Positions 18,644 through 28,073 of a stretch of 64,000 bases of DNA are shown here, in pieces. The stretch covers positions 186,001-250,000 of the forward strand of contig JBBART010000003.1 of assembly GCA_040399685.1 (NCBI GenBank), given 5' to 3'. Below the pieces are notes generated by a model. The model was given only the letters and a program-made list of their open reading frames with translations. It made no database searches and was not told the DNA's origin. The stretch is from CAIQQQ01 sp040399685 (GTDB taxonomy: Bacteria; Pseudomonadota; Alphaproteobacteria; Acetobacterales; Acetobacteraceae). Every line of letters begins with the position of its first letter. Position 1 is the first letter of the stretch. Position numbers and translations under genes: made by a program.

Positions 18644-20002
18644 ATGGGAATCACCACCGAGCTTGCCACCTACTGCGCCGGGCTGCGTTTGGCGGATTTG
18701 CCGCCCGCGGTCGTGGTGCGCACGCGGCAGCTGGTGCTGGATCTGGTGGGCAACATCGTGCGCGGCCGCCACGACTCGGAGAGCACGCCGGCCTTGCTGG
18801 CGGCGGCCCAGGCGCTGGGGCTGACCGGTGGGTCCTGTCACGTGTTCGCGGATGCGGCTGGCTACACGCCCGCGGGTGCTGCGTTCCTGAACGGCGCGTT
18901 CGCGCATTCGCTGGATTTCGACGACACCCATGCCGCCGCCTCGTTGCATCCCGGCGCACCGGTGATCCCGGCAGCACTGGCGGCCGGTGAGATGGTGGGT
19001 GCGTCCGGCGAGGATATTTTGGCAGCGATCGTGGCCGGGTATGAGGTGGTGCTGCGCATCGCCTTGGCCTTGCCGGCCGGGGCGCATTACGACCGTGGCT
19101 TTCACCCCACCGCCACCTGCGGCGTGTTCGGCGCCGCCGCTGCCGCCGCCCGTGTGTTCGGGCTGGATGCGAAGGGCGTGGAGAACGCGCTCGGCATCGC
19201 GCTGTCGCAATCCTCCGGCAGCCTGCAATTCCTCGCCAACGGCGCCTGGACCAAGCGCTTCCAGGTCGGTTGGGCGGCGATGGGCGGTCTGACGGCGGCC
19301 ACGCTGGCGCGCGAAGGCTTCATCGGCGCGGCGGAGGCGCTGGAAGGCCGGCTTGGCTTCCTGCAGGCCTACGCCCCTGAACCCACGCCATCCCGCGTGA
19401 CGCAGGATCTCGGCACGGTGTTCGAACTGATGGTCACCGCCGTGAAGCCATACCCATCCTGCCGCTACGGCCATGCCGGCATCGATGCGGTTCTGGCGCT
19501 GCGGGAAGAATTCAACCTGAAACCGGGCGAGGTGGAGAGCATCACCTACGGCCTGTCCAACGCCGGCCTGCTGTTGGTGGGGGTTCCGGCGGAGAAGCGC
19601 GCCAACCCGCAGAACGTGGTGGACGCCCAGTTCAGCGGTCCGTTCGTGCTGTCCTGCGCGCTGGCCACTGGGGCGATGGGCTGGGACAGCTACAGCGAGT
19701 TGCAGAACCCCGAGGTTCGGGCGCTGCTGCCCAAAGTGGCCTGCGTGCATGACGCGGCGATGCAGGCGGAATTTCCAGCCAATATGTCCGGCACCATCAC
19801 CATTCGCGCACGCGGCCAGGACTTCACCCGCACCACCATCGTGCCACGTGGCGAGCCGGGGAATTTCCTGACGGATGAGGCGTTGCGGGCGAAGTTCATG
19901 GGGTTGACGGGCAAGGTTCTGGGCGAGGACCGCGCCAACGCGCTGGCCGACCGGATGCTCACGCTCGAGACGCATTCCGGGTCGGCGTTGTTGGTCGCGT
20001 AA
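18644..20002 (+). CDS. MmgE/PrpD family protein
   Basis: A 452-residue protein of the 2-methylcitrate dehydratase-like family. The helical N-terminal domain includes LDLVGNIVRGR, NGAFAHSLDFDDTH and HPGAPVIPAALAAGE, and HPTATCGVFGAAAAAARVFGL follows. The C-terminal lid has KPYPSCRYGH. Some members (PrpD) dehydrate 2-methylcitrate. There are no prpB/prpC neighbours, so a propionate role is not supported and the substrate is unknown. It is divergent from mltB. Confidence 0.88.
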   Translation: MGITTELATYCAGLRLADLPPAVVVRTRQLVLDLVGNIVRGRHDSESTPALLAAAQALGLTGGSCHVFADAAGYTPAGAAFLNGAFAHSLDFDDTHAAASLHPGAPVIPAALAAGEMVGASGEDILAAIVAGYEVVLRIALALPAGAHYDRGFHPTATCGVFGAAAAAARVFGLDAKGVENALGIALSQSSGSLQFLANGAWTKRFQVGWAAMGGLTAATLAREGFIGAAEALEGRLGFLQAYAPEPTPSRVTQDLGTVFELMVTAVKPYPSCRYGHAGIDAVLALREEFNLKPGEVESITYGLSNAGLLLVGVPAEKRANPQNVVDAQFSGPFVLSCALATGAMGWDSYSELQNPEVRALLPKVACVHDAAMQAEFPANMSGTITIRARGQDFTRTTIVPRGEPGNFLTDEALRAKFMGLTGKVLGEDRANALADRMLTLETHSGSALLVA

Positions 20003-20004
20003 TG

Positions 20005-20083
20005 CGTAGGGTGGGTTGCGCTTGGCAACCCACCACTGGCGCGACGTGGGGTTGGTGGGTTGCCAAGCGCAACCCACCCTACG
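20005..20083. repeat. REP/BIME-like inverted pair, family 2
   Basis: Two perfect 31-base inverted copies (20005-20035 and 20053-20083) with a 17-base spacer. Each copy includes GTAG followed by a hairpin with stem GGTGGGTTGC/GCAACCCACC. The design matches the family 1 pair at 1932-1990, including the 17-base spacer, but the stem sequence differs. It fills the gap between the convergent MmgE and thiolase genes. Confidence 0.75.
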
Positions 20084-20090
20084 GGTTTGC

Positions 20091-21293
20091 TCAGACGCGC
20101 TCGATCATCAGGGCGATGCCCTGCCCCACGCCGATGCACATCGTGGCGATGGCGCGCTTGCCGCCATAGGTCTCCAGGCTGTTCAGCGCCGTCATCGCCA
20201 GACGGGCGCCGGAAGCACCCAGCGGGTGGCCCAGCGCGATGGCGCCGCCATGCGGGTTTACGCGCTCATCATTGTCCGACAGGCCCAGCTGGCGCAGCAC
20301 GGCGAGGCCCTGGCTGGCAAAAGCCTCGTTCAGCTCGATGAAGTCGATGTCCGACAGCGAGAAGCCGGTCTTGGCGAGCAGCTTCTGCACGGCGGGCGCC
20401 GGGCCGATGCCCATCACACGCGGCGGCACGCCGGCGGTCGCCATCGCCACCACGCGGGCGCGCGGCGTGAGGCCGTGGCGTCCGGCGGCGGCTTCGCTGG
20501 CGATGATCAACGCGGCCGCGCCGTCATTCACGCCCGAGGCGTTGCCGGCCGTGACCGAACCGCCAGCGCGGAAGGGAGCGCGCAATTTCGCCAGCATTTC
20601 TATAGTGGTGTCGGCACGTGGGTGCTCGTCGATGGACACAACGGTGTCGCCCTTGCGGCCCTTGATGGTCAGCGGCGCGATCTCACGCGAGAAGAAGCCG
20701 GACTCCTGGGCGGCCTTGCACTTCTGCTGGCTGCGAAAGGCGAACGCGTCCTGGTCGGCGCGGCTGATCTGGTAGTCGGCAGCCACGTTCTCGGCGGTTT
20801 CTGGCATAGAATCAACGCCATACATCGTCTTCATCAGGCCGTTGACGAAGCGCCAGCCGATGGTGGTGTCGTAGATTTCGGCCGCGCGGCTGAATGCCTC
20901 GGTGGCCTTGCCCTGCACGAACGGCGCGCGGGTCATGCTCTCCACGCCGCCGGCCAGCATCAATTCAGCCTCGCCCGAGCGAATGGCGCGCGAGGCGGTG
21001 CCGATGGCATCCAGCCCCGAGCCGCACAGGCGGTTGACGGTGGCGCCGGGCACTTCGATGGGAAAGCCCGCCAGCAGCGTGGCCATGTGGGCCACGTTGC
21101 GGTTGTCTTCGCCGGCCTGGTTGGCGCAACCGAAATAGGTGTCGTCCAGCGCGGCCCAGTCCACGTTCGGATGACGCTCACGCAGCACGCGCAGCGGATG
21201 GGCGGCAAGATCGTCGGCGCGGACATCCTTCAGCGCACCGGCATACCGGCCGAACGGGGTGCGGGCGTAATCACAGATGAACGCGTCGGCCAT
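20091..21293 (-). CDS. Acetyl-CoA acyltransferase (thiolase), 3-oxoadipyl-CoA-thiolase-like
   Basis: A 400-residue thiolase. The nucleophile Cys90 lies in VNRLCGSGLDA. NEAFA, GGAIALGHPLGASG (His) and CIGVGQG (second Cys) complete the site. The length, the GESM-like GVESMTRAPFV and SIDEHPRADTTIEMLAKLRAPF match the PcaF/PaaJ branch more than PhaA. There is no beta-ketoadipate or phenylacetate cluster next to it. Given the neighbours for 3-hydroxybutyrate and acetoacetate, a general ketothiolase is also possible. A hairpin upstream suggests its own promoter. Confidence 0.87.
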   Translation of the reverse strand: MADAFICDYARTPFGRYAGALKDVRADDLAAHPLRVLRERHPNVDWAALDDTYFGCANQAGEDNRNVAHMATLLAGFPIEVPGATVNRLCGSGLDAIGTASRAIRSGEAELMLAGGVESMTRAPFVQGKATEAFSRAAEIYDTTIGWRFVNGLMKTMYGVDSMPETAENVAADYQISRADQDAFAFRSQQKCKAAQESGFFSREIAPLTIKGRKGDTVVSIDEHPRADTTIEMLAKLRAPFRAGGSVTAGNASGVNDGAAALIIASEAAAGRHGLTPRARVVAMATAGVPPRVMGIGPAPAVQKLLAKTGFSLSDIDFIELNEAFASQGLAVLRQLGLSDNDERVNPHGGAIALGHPLGASGARLAMTALNSLETYGGKRAIATMCIGVGQGIALMIERV

Positions 21294-21359
21294 GGTCTGT
21301 TTCCCTCGGGTCGTTTCTTCCGGGCGGACCCTAGCCGGTTATCTGTTCACTGCACAAAT

Positions 21360-21384
21360 CCGCCCCACGCAACACGTGGGGCGG
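21360..21384 (-). terminator. Hairpin after bdhA
   Basis: A perfect 10-base GC stem CCGCCCCACG/CGTGGGGCGG with a five-base loop lies 20 bp beyond the bdhA stop, between bdhA and the thiolase gene. It has only a weak T-rich tail (GATTTGTG), so it may attenuate rather than stop transcription. Confidence 0.5.
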
Positions 21385-21403
21385 CTGCGATGCCGCAGTG
21401 CGA

Positions 21404-22186
21404 TCAGTTCATATACCAGCCATGGCTGACCACGATCGACTGGCCGGTCAGCGCATTGGTGGGGCTGCCGGCAAAAAACAGCACGCAGTCGGCCACGTCA
21501 TCGACGGTGGTGAATTCGCCGTCCACCGTCTCCTTCAGCATGACGTTCTTGATCACCTCGGCCTCCGTGATGCCCAGCGCCTTGGCCTGTTCAGGGATCT
21601 GCTTTTCCACCAGCGGCGTGCGCACAAAGCCCGGGCAGACCACGTTGGCGCGCACGTTGTGAGCGGCGCCTTCCTTGGCCACCGTCCGCATCAGCCCCAG
21701 CAGGCCGTGCTTGGCCGTCACGTAGGCGGATTTCAGCACAGAGGCCTCTTTCGAATGGGCCGAGCCAATATAGATGATGCTGCCGCCGCCGGTGGCATAC
21801 ATCGACTTGATGCAGGCCTTGGTGGTGAGGAACGCGCCGTCCAGATGGATGGCCATCATCTTCTTCCAGTCGGCGAACGGGAAATCCTCAATCGGATGGA
21901 CAATCTGGATGCCGGCGTTGCTGACCAGGATGTCAACCTTGCCGTAAGCCGCGATGACCGCGGCAACCCCGGTGTTGACGGCATCTTCGTCGCTCACATC
22001 CATCGCCACGGCCATGCCCTTGATGCCGAGCGCCTTGAACTCATCGACCGTAGCCTGGGCGGCCTCGATCTTGAGGTCGGCGATCACAACCGCGGCCCCC
22101 TCGGCGCCGAAGCGCTTGGCGATTTCCTTGCCGATGCCGCTGGCCGAACCGGTGATGATCGCGACCTTGTTGTCGAATTTCGCCAT
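21404..22186 (-). CDS. bdhA: 3-hydroxybutyrate dehydrogenase
   Basis: A 260-residue classical short-chain dehydrogenase interconverting 3-hydroxybutyrate and acetoacetate with NAD. The cofactor motif is TGSASGIG (12-19), followed by NAG at 90-92. The catalytic set is Ser142, Tyr155 and Lys159 (SAYVTAKHG). The [21 protein letters not shown] loop is typical of BdhA/HbdH. It lies 22 bp after the acetoacetate decarboxylase gene, whose substrate is the bdhA product. Confidence 0.93.
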   Translation of the reverse strand: MAKFDNKVAIITGSASGIGKEIAKRFGAEGAAVVIADLKIEAAQATVDEFKALGIKGMAVAMDVSDEDAVNTGVAAVIAAYGKVDILVSNAGIQIVHPIEDFPFADWKKMMAIHLDGAFLTTKACIKSMYATGGGSIIYIGSAHSKEASVLKSAYVTAKHGLLGLMRTVAKEGAAHNVRANVVCPGFVRTPLVEKQIPEQAKALGITEAEVIKNVMLKETVDGEFTTVDDVADCVLFFAGSPTNALTGQSIVVSHGWYMN

Positions 22187-22208
22187 GTCAGAACATTCCT
22201 TTAGGTGA

Positions 22209-22946
22209 TCAGGCCAGATAATCGTGAACGACGGTGCCGAGTTCCAGTGTCAGATCCGCCTTGATATGAACGGCGGACAAGACCTCGCGCACAGGAAGCT
22301 CGGAGACGGGCGCCAAAGCGTGGGCAAACAACTCCAGCGCGCCCGGGCCTGTCCAGGCGCCGTGCAGGTTGATATCCCCCAATGTAAAACGCACGAGTTC
22401 GCAGATGCGTGCGGTGCCGTCCACATGCGGGATGATCTTAAGCAGGAAGCCAGGCGCGCGCAGGGCGGCCAGTGCCTTCTCCGCCTCCAGCGGGGCATAT
22501 TTGTAGCCCATCGTGCCGGTGGCGACACGGATGGGGCCGTAATCCAGCGTGCCCACCAGCGTATCCGCCCGGACGTTCAGCGTGGGACTGGCCAGCTTCT
22601 TGGGAAAGCCCCACAATTCGCGCCCGCCGGCGATGGGCGGTTCGTCGTCCAGATACATCGCATGGGTGTAACCGCCATGCTCACCGTTCAGCGTCACGGG
22701 AATCACCTGACCGCTTTCGGTGTAATCGCCGAAGCCGGTGCTGTCCGGCATGCGAATGAACTCGTATTTCACAATCGGCTCGGGTGCCACCAGCGGCGCC
22801 GGCAGGATGCGGGCGATCGCTTCCGGGTCGGTGCGATAGGTGATGATCAGGTATTCGCGGTTGGTGAAGCGATACGGCCCAGGCGGAAAGGCCGGGCTGG
22901 TCAGCGGCATCGCAAAGGCGCGGGCTTTGACTTCATCAATGTTCAT
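22209..22946 (-). CDS. adc: Acetoacetate decarboxylase
   Basis: A 245-residue ADC-family enzyme. The Schiff-base lysine lies in [12 protein letters not shown] (Lys116, Lys117), as Lys115/116 of the clostridial enzyme. [18 protein letters not shown] precedes it. It converts acetoacetate to acetone and CO2. It overlaps the patatin gene by 11 bp and is followed by bdhA, an arrangement fitting ketone-body or polyhydroxybutyrate turnover. Some ADC-fold proteins are not decarboxylases, but the KK pair supports the standard reaction. Confidence 0.92.
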   Translation of the reverse strand: MNIDEVKARAFAMPLTSPAFPPGPYRFTNREYLIITYRTDPEAIARILPAPLVAPEPIVKYEFIRMPDSTGFGDYTESGQVIPVTLNGEHGGYTHAMYLDDEPPIAGGRELWGFPKKLASPTLNVRADTLVGTLDYGPIRVATGTMGYKYAPLEAEKALAALRAPGFLLKIIPHVDGTARICELVRFTLGDINLHGAWTGPGALELFAHALAPVSELPVREVLSAVHIKADLTLELGTVVHDYLA

Positions 22947-24129
22947 CTATGCACGCCTCCGATTGGGTGGTGCGGGCCGCTGGTTGTGCGATGCGGGCGT
23001 TGCCCATCTGCGTCACGTAGACGTCGTGCAGCACGTCAAACACCCGCGTGCCCAGTTCGCGCGGCTGTGGGGCCAGCCAAGGGGCGGCGGCCAAAGTGAT
23101 GTTCGCATCCGAGCATCCCTGCTCCCAGCGGGCGCGCATGGTGCCACGGCTGAACTCGAAATCCTTGGCCGAGCCCTGCGGTTCGAACGGGCGATAGATC
23201 AGCTCCACGATGTCCATCTCCGTCACGCAGCCCATCCGGTGCAGGAACTGCGCCTCCGGCAAGGCGCGGACGTCGTCGGGCAATTTATGCCAAAGATCGT
23301 GCGCGTCTGAGCGCACGTTGTGCATCACCTCGAACGCGTCCGTGGCGGCACGGGTGCGGCTGGCGTAGCGGATGTCCTTGTCGCGCTCCGTCACCTGGTC
23401 AAGCGTCACCGGGTGCTTGCCGAATGCCTGGAACAGATCGACCTGAAAGGTCAGCCGGCTCACACGCGGCTGGTAGTCCAGCACGTATTGCAGCGGCGTG
23501 TTGGAGACGAGGCCGCCATCCCAATAGAACGCGCCGTCGATCTCCACGGCGGGAAAGCTGGGCGGCAGCGCGCCGCTGGCCATGATGTGTTCGGGACGGA
23601 TCTTGGTGTGGTCGTTGTCGAAATACGCGAAATCGCCGGTCTGAACGTTCACCGCCCCCACGCTGAAGCGCATTTCGCGAGCGTTGATGCGGTCGAAATC
23701 CACCAGTTTTTCCAGCGTGGAGCGCAGGGCGTCGGTGTTGTAATAGCTGGTGGGGCCCGGCGTGCGCAGCCAGTCGAGCGGCTGGCGCGGCGTGAAGAAG
23801 CCCGGCTGGCCGAACAGCATCGCCCCGATGGCGCCAAAGCGTCGCTCGGCGGTGTCGAACGCCGGTGGCAATGCCCAGTATTCGGTGGGCGCGGTGATGC
23901 CCTCCCAGAACGCGCGCAGCCGCTCCACCCGATCGCGCGGGGCGTTGCCGGCGATGATGGCTGCGTTGATGGCGCCGATGGAAATCCCGGCCACCCAGTT
24001 GGGCTCATACGCCGAGTTGGCCAGCGCCTCGTAGACACCGGCCTGGTAGCTGCCGAGGGCGCCGCCACCCTGAAGAACAAGGGCCACGTCTCGTGTGTAG
24101 GTGGCTGGCCGGGCGTGAGGATTGGGCAT
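22936..24129 (-). CDS. Patatin-like phospholipase/esterase (DUF3734-type)
   Basis: A 397-residue patatin. The oxyanion loop is [17 protein letters not shown], the nucleophile Ser50 is in GISIGAINA and the catalytic Asp is in [15 protein letters not shown]. The C-terminal part ([17 protein letters not shown] onward) is the DUF3734 extension seen in proteins encoded next to adc and bdhA. Its substrate is not established. In this operon it could act on phospholipid at polyester granules or on the polymer itself, which is inference. Confidence 0.88.
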   Translation of the reverse strand: MPNPHARPATYTRDVALVLQGGGALGSYQAGVYEALANSAYEPNWVAGISIGAINAAIIAGNAPRDRVERLRAFWEGITAPTEYWALPPAFDTAERRFGAIGAMLFGQPGFFTPRQPLDWLRTPGPTSYYNTDALRSTLEKLVDFDRINAREMRFSVGAVNVQTGDFAYFDNDHTKIRPEHIMASGALPPSFPAVEIDGAFYWDGGLVSNTPLQYVLDYQPRVSRLTFQVDLFQAFGKHPVTLDQVTERDKDIRYASRTRAATDAFEVMHNVRSDAHDLWHKLPDDVRALPEAQFLHRMGCVTEMDIVELIYRPFEPQGSAKDFEFSRGTMRARWEQGCSDANITLAAAPWLAPQPRELGTRVFDVLHDVYVTQMGNARIAQPAARTTQSEACIDEH

Positions 24130-24309
24130 CGTGCAACAAGGCCTCCGGATGATCGCTCAACATGATGAGGGAAAAGCCGCCTGTCACATGATCGTTCCAC
24201 GCGGCTGAAATCGAATACGGCCACGGAACCATCACTGCCGCTGGGCGGTTTTCTACCCCGGCGGCACATCATGCGGCCCGCAACCCATCAACGTGGAAGA
24301 ATCCATACC

Positions 24310-24795
24310 ATGCAGCACACACACAACACCCTCCCCGAAGCCATTCGGATGCAATCGGTGGAGCTGCTCAACCTTCATCTGGCAGCCTCGATCGACCTGT
24401 ATTCGCAGATCAAGATGGCGCATTGGAACGTGCGCGGCCCCGGTTTCGTGGCCATTCACGAATTGTTCGACCGCATTGCCGGCGATGTGCTGGCGATGTC
24501 GGACGAACTTGCCGAACGCGCCGGCGCGCTCGGCGGAACCGCCCATGGCACGGTCCAGACCGCGGTGAAGCGCTCGTTCCTGGTGCCCTACCCCCATGAG
24601 ATCGCTGCCGTGGACAAGCACGTGTTTGCCGTTGCCGGTTCGCTCGCAGCATTCGGACAATCGGTGGTCACCGCGATCGAGACCGCGACCAACGCCAAGG
24701 ACGCAGACACGGCCGATCTGTTCACCGGCATTTCCCGCAAGATCGATTCCAATATCTGGTTTGTTGAATCCAACCTTGTGCCTGGCCATAACTGA
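24310..24795 (+). CDS. dps: Dps family DNA-protection ferritin
   Basis: Encodes 161 residues from ATG 24310, with GGAAGA nine bases upstream. The Dps dinuclear ferroxidase ligands are present: His38 in KMAHWNVRG, His50 and Asp54 in FVAIHELFDRIAGDV, plus acidic residues further on. The short N-terminus lacks the Lys-rich tail of E. coli Dps, so DNA binding may be weak while iron/peroxide detoxification remains. It is divergent from the patatin operon. Confidence 0.9.
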   Translation: MQHTHNTLPEAIRMQSVELLNLHLAASIDLYSQIKMAHWNVRGPGFVAIHELFDRIAGDVLAMSDELAERAGALGGTAHGTVQTAVKRSFLVPYPHEIAAVDKHVFAVAGSLAAFGQSVVTAIETATNAKDADTADLFTGISRKIDSNIWFVESNLVPGHN

Positions 24796-24939
24796 GCATC
24801 TGCGCGCCGGGAGCGTTCCCGGCGCCACTTGCCCGCACGCGGCATTTCGATCGTCTTGCGAAACCTGCGCACGCGATTAAGCTTCCCTCAGCGACAATCA
24901 GGAACAACCGGGTTCAACCGGTGTCCAGGGGGAAATTCG

Positions 24940-26385
24940 ATGCTGAAATCAGCAGGAAAATCACTGTTTGCCATACTGCTTGCGGCCGGCTTTGCCCAGC
25001 ACGCCGCAGCCCAGGCGCCCAAGATCGGCGATCCGCCGGAAGCAGCGAATATCCGCCTGGTGGGGATGAGCGACCTGCAGGCCCGCAGCGCCTACCAGCC
25101 GACCATCCACCACCAGGGCGAACGCTACATTGCCTATATCGGCCATCACGGCGGCACCGACGACATTCCCACGCCGATCAACCCGATGACCGGCAAGGCC
25201 GAGCCGAACGGCACATCGATTGTGGACGTGACGGACCCGGCAAACCCGAAATACCTCAAGCATCTTCCTGGCCAGCCAGGAACGTATGAGGGCGGCGGCG
25301 CCCAGATGGTGCGGATCTGCGACGGCAAGATGCTGCCCAAGGGCGATCGCACCGCCGTTTATATGCTGCGCACATTCGGCAGCGAGGCGCATGAGATCTG
25401 GAACGTTGCCGATCCCGCCAACCCGGTTCTGATCACCCGCATCGCCGGGCTGAAGGACACCCATAAAAGCTGGTGGGAATGCGACACCGGGATCGCGTTC
25501 CTCGTCTCCGGCAATCCGGACTGGCGCATCCGCCGCATGACCCAGGTCTATGACCTGTCAGACCCCGCCCACCCCGTGAAAATCCGCGATTTCGGCCTGC
25601 CCGGCCAGGAGCCTGGTGCGACCGGCGTGATCCCCACCGAACTGCATGGCCCAATTTCAACCGGCCCCGCCGGCAACCGTGTCTATTTCGGATATGGCAC
25701 CAACAAGGGCGGCATGGTGCAGATCGTCGACCGCGAGAAACTGCTCAAAGGCGCCCCGGAGCCGACACCTGAGAACCTGCGCTCGCCCGAGATCTCGCGC
25801 ATGTTCATGTCGTCGTTGAACGGCGCTCACACCACCTATCCGTTGCTGAAGATGCCGATCGCCGAATTCGCCAAGGACAAGGACGGCAGCAAGCGCGACA
25901 TCCTGATGATCGTGGACGAAGCCATCCTCAACGAGTGCAACGAGGCACGGCAGATGGTGTGGTTCGCCGATATGACGGTGGAAAGCCGGCCGATGATGAT
26001 CTCAAACTACACCGTGGCCGAGGCCAGCGGCGATTTCTGCGCGCGTGGCGGTCGTTTCGGCTCCCATTCCTCCAACGAGAGCGTGGCGCCGGTGTTCTAC
26101 GGCAAGGTGGCGCTGATCAGCTTCTTCAATGCGGGCGTGCGGGCGCTGGATATCCGCAATCCCTACAGCCCGAAGGAGATCGGCCATTTCATTCCGTCGA
26201 TCACCGCCAACACCGACAAGCGCTGCGTGACGGTCGACGGCAAGGACCGCTGCAAGGTGGCAATCCAGACCAACAACGTGGAGACCGATGATCGCGGCTA
26301 TATCTACATCGTCGATCGCGCCAACACTGGGATGCATGTCCTGGAACTGACTGGCCCTGCCCGCGCGGTGGCTGGCCAGCCATAG
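24940..26385 (+). CDS. Secreted LVIVD-repeat (beta-propeller) protein
   Basis: Encodes 481 residues from ATG 24940, behind AGGGGGAA. The signal peptide is KSLFAILLAAGFAQHAAA. The repeats GTSIVDVTDPANPKYLKHL, EIWNVADPANPVLITRI, VYDLSDPAHPVKIRDF and ALDIRNPYSPKEIGHF are LVIVD-type blades. There are HGG and HSS motifs and four or more Cys (CDGK, WECDTG, NECNEAR, CARGG). No catalytic role is known for such proteins. It is followed 12 bp later by the next gene, so the two are likely co-transcribed. Confidence 0.85.
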   Translation: MLKSAGKSLFAILLAAGFAQHAAAQAPKIGDPPEAANIRLVGMSDLQARSAYQPTIHHQGERYIAYIGHHGGTDDIPTPINPMTGKAEPNGTSIVDVTDPANPKYLKHLPGQPGTYEGGGAQMVRICDGKMLPKGDRTAVYMLRTFGSEAHEIWNVADPANPVLITRIAGLKDTHKSWWECDTGIAFLVSGNPDWRIRRMTQVYDLSDPAHPVKIRDFGLPGQEPGATGVIPTELHGPISTGPAGNRVYFGYGTNKGGMVQIVDREKLLKGAPEPTPENLRSPEISRMFMSSLNGAHTTYPLLKMPIAEFAKDKDGSKRDILMIVDEAILNECNEARQMVWFADMTVESRPMMISNYTVAEASGDFCARGGRFGSHSSNESVAPVFYGKVALISFFNAGVRALDIRNPYSPKEIGHFIPSITANTDKRCVTVDGKDRCKVAIQTNNVETDDRGYIYIVDRANTGMHVLELTGPARAVAGQP

Positions 26386-26397
26386 GAAGGCCAGACG

Positions 26398-26955
26398 ATG
26401 CGCACGCGCACGGCTTTGGCACTTGTGCTGGGTCTTGGCGTGGCCGGCGGGGTGGCGGGCGCCACGCTGCCGGTGGCGCGTCTGCTCGGGCGTGCCGATA
26501 GCGGCTGGCAGGAAATCCCCTGGCCGTTCCCCCGTGACGCATGGCCCGCTGGCCGGGCGTTTCGGTGTGGGTCTGACGCGTGTGGTGGCGATGTGGCGGT
26601 CTATGTCCGCCCCAAGCTGGGGTTCTGTAACTGCGCCACCGGGGTGAGTGGGGACAGCGAGGTGGATGCCGTCAGCGATCTGGACATGATGAGCGAGGAT
26701 TTTGTCCCGATCCGGGTGGGTGAACCCGTGACAGTGGCCGGCATGGCGGGGCGGACCCGGAGCTACACGCTGCGATTCGCCGACGGGCGGTCGGAGCCGG
26801 CCACCGGCCTCGCCATCTCCCGGCGCTGCGACGTGGTGGTGGCCGCCAGCCAAGGGCAAGGCGCAGGATCGAACGAGGCAAAGGCATCAATCGCCCGTCT
26901 CCTCGGATCCGACCGTGTGCTGCCATGGCTGACTGCGTTGCTGGGCAAGGGCTGA
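26398..26955 (+). CDS. Exported hypothetical protein with a Cys quartet
   Basis: A 185-residue protein that I do not recognise. It has a hydrophobic N-terminus (ALALVLGLGVAGGVAGATLPVARLL) acting as a signal or anchor. A cluster of cysteines follows at 57, 62, 77 and 79 (FRCGSDACGG and GFCNCATG), then VSDLDMMSEDFVPI, a beta-rich region and a helical tail. The cysteine pattern could form disulfides or bind a metal. It begins 12 bp after the LVIVD gene, suggesting the two work together outside the cytoplasm. Confidence 0.75.
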   Translation: MRTRTALALVLGLGVAGGVAGATLPVARLLGRADSGWQEIPWPFPRDAWPAGRAFRCGSDACGGDVAVYVRPKLGFCNCATGVSGDSEVDAVSDLDMMSEDFVPIRVGEPVTVAGMAGRTRSYTLRFADGRSEPATGLAISRRCDVVVAASQGQGAGSNEAKASIARLLGSDRVLPWLTALLGKG

Positions 26956-26973
26956 CGCCGCATGGTGGCGCAG

Positions 26974-27225
26974 TCACATGAACGGGTTCTTGACCGCCAC
27001 CGTGTTGATCGGGGGGGCCACCTTGTCTGGAACCCCGTGCGTTTCCATCATCTTGATCGCGGCTGCCAGAAACGCCAGCAGTTCCTTCGCGACCGCGAGG
27101 CCCGGCTTGTCGCGGGTGAGGTCCAGGGTTCCGTAGATCGCAATCCGGTCCGTCCCGTTTTCAACCGTCAGGCCGCCGAGGGCGATCGATGCTGTGTCAT
27201 CCGCAAAGGGCTCAAAATGATTCAT
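26974..27225 (-). CDS. Hypothetical 83-residue protein
   Basis: I choose ATG 27225 because GGAG lies six bases upstream; a GTG at 27237 is in frame but overlaps that site. The sequence has a beta-rich first half (SIALGGLTVENGTDRIAIYGTLDLT) and a helix (GLAVAKELLAFLAAAIKMMETHG), with no signal peptide. I know no family. It follows the nuclease gene by 11 bp on the same strand. Confidence 0.7.
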   Translation of the reverse strand: MNHFEPFADDTASIALGGLTVENGTDRIAIYGTLDLTRDKPGLAVAKELLAFLAAAIKMMETHGVPDKVAPPINTVAVKNPFM

Positions 27226-27236
27226 GCGGCGCTCCA

Positions 27237-28073
27237 CTATTGATGGCCGCCCCTACCATGCTGGGTCGGCCGGGGAAGATGCATGCGGCGCTGTTTCATG
27301 GCCTCAGGTAATCCGGGAAAGGGATCAATCCCGGTCAGCTCCCGAAGCTGTGCGACGCTGATCGACCGGGCCTCTGAATCGTCGGTGTTGGCAACAAGAT
27401 AGACGCCGGCGCCATTCTGACGCGGATCGAAGATCGCTTTCCAGGTGCTGGTCGGTATCAGAACGCGGCCCTGCAGGGACTGGAGCTCGCCGCCAGTGAA
27501 GGCGGGGCCGGTGACCACGTAAAGGTCGCCGTCGCGGCGTGCCAGCGTCCGCACGGCGGATTCAATGCCCTCCCACAGCCCGCGGTTCAACCGCGGCGCC
27601 TGGGGCACGATGTTCGCCAGGGAAAAGCTCTCGCCCTGCGCCGCCGCGCCTGGCATATCGCCGGACGGGCTCATGTGACCGCGATCGTAGCCGGAGCGAA
27701 CGTAATCCGCGATTTCAGCGCGCTGCCCCACCGCCAATGCCTTCTCCGGGTGAAACCTGTTCCGACGCGGGGTCTGCTGCGCCTCGCGAAGGCTTTCGAT
27801 CGTCAGGTGTTCCGCCGACCACAGCGGCGTGCGCGTTTGCCCCGAGTGCAAGGCGCCATAGCCGATGAAGCACAGCGGCACCGTCGCCATCGCAAGCTTG
27901 GGATTGATCAGCTCGGGCTCCCGGCCAAGGGCGAAATGATCCGGGCATGCGGTCTCTGCGTCGGCCGCCCCGCCTATGAGCAGCCAAATCACAGCGAAAA
28001 CCACGGCAGCCAGGCGTGCCTGGGGCGGCTTCGATATCGAATTCGTCAATTGCTGATCATTCCTCCGTGACAT
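27237..28073 (-). CDS. Secreted DNA/RNA non-specific endonuclease (NUC1 family)
   Basis: A 278-residue beta-beta-alpha metal nuclease. The N-terminal hydrophobic segment LAAVVFAVIWLLIGGAADA is a signal peptide or anchor. The catalytic signature DRGHMSPSGDM covers 130-140, with His133 as general base, and the metal-binding Asn is in NIVPQAPRLNRGLW. The family degrades DNA and RNA without sequence preference, usually in the periplasm or outside the cell. It is probably co-transcribed with the 83-residue gene downstream. Confidence 0.88.
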   Translation of the reverse strand: MSRRNDQQLTNSISKPPQARLAAVVFAVIWLLIGGAADAETACPDHFALGREPELINPKLAMATVPLCFIGYGALHSGQTRTPLWSAEHLTIESLREAQQTPRRNRFHPEKALAVGQRAEIADYVRSGYDRGHMSPSGDMPGAAAQGESFSLANIVPQAPRLNRGLWEGIESAVRTLARRDGDLYVVTGPAFTGGELQSLQGRVLIPTSTWKAIFDPRQNGAGVYLVANTDDSEARSISVAQLRELTGIDPFPGLPEAMKQRRMHLPRPTQHGRGGHQ

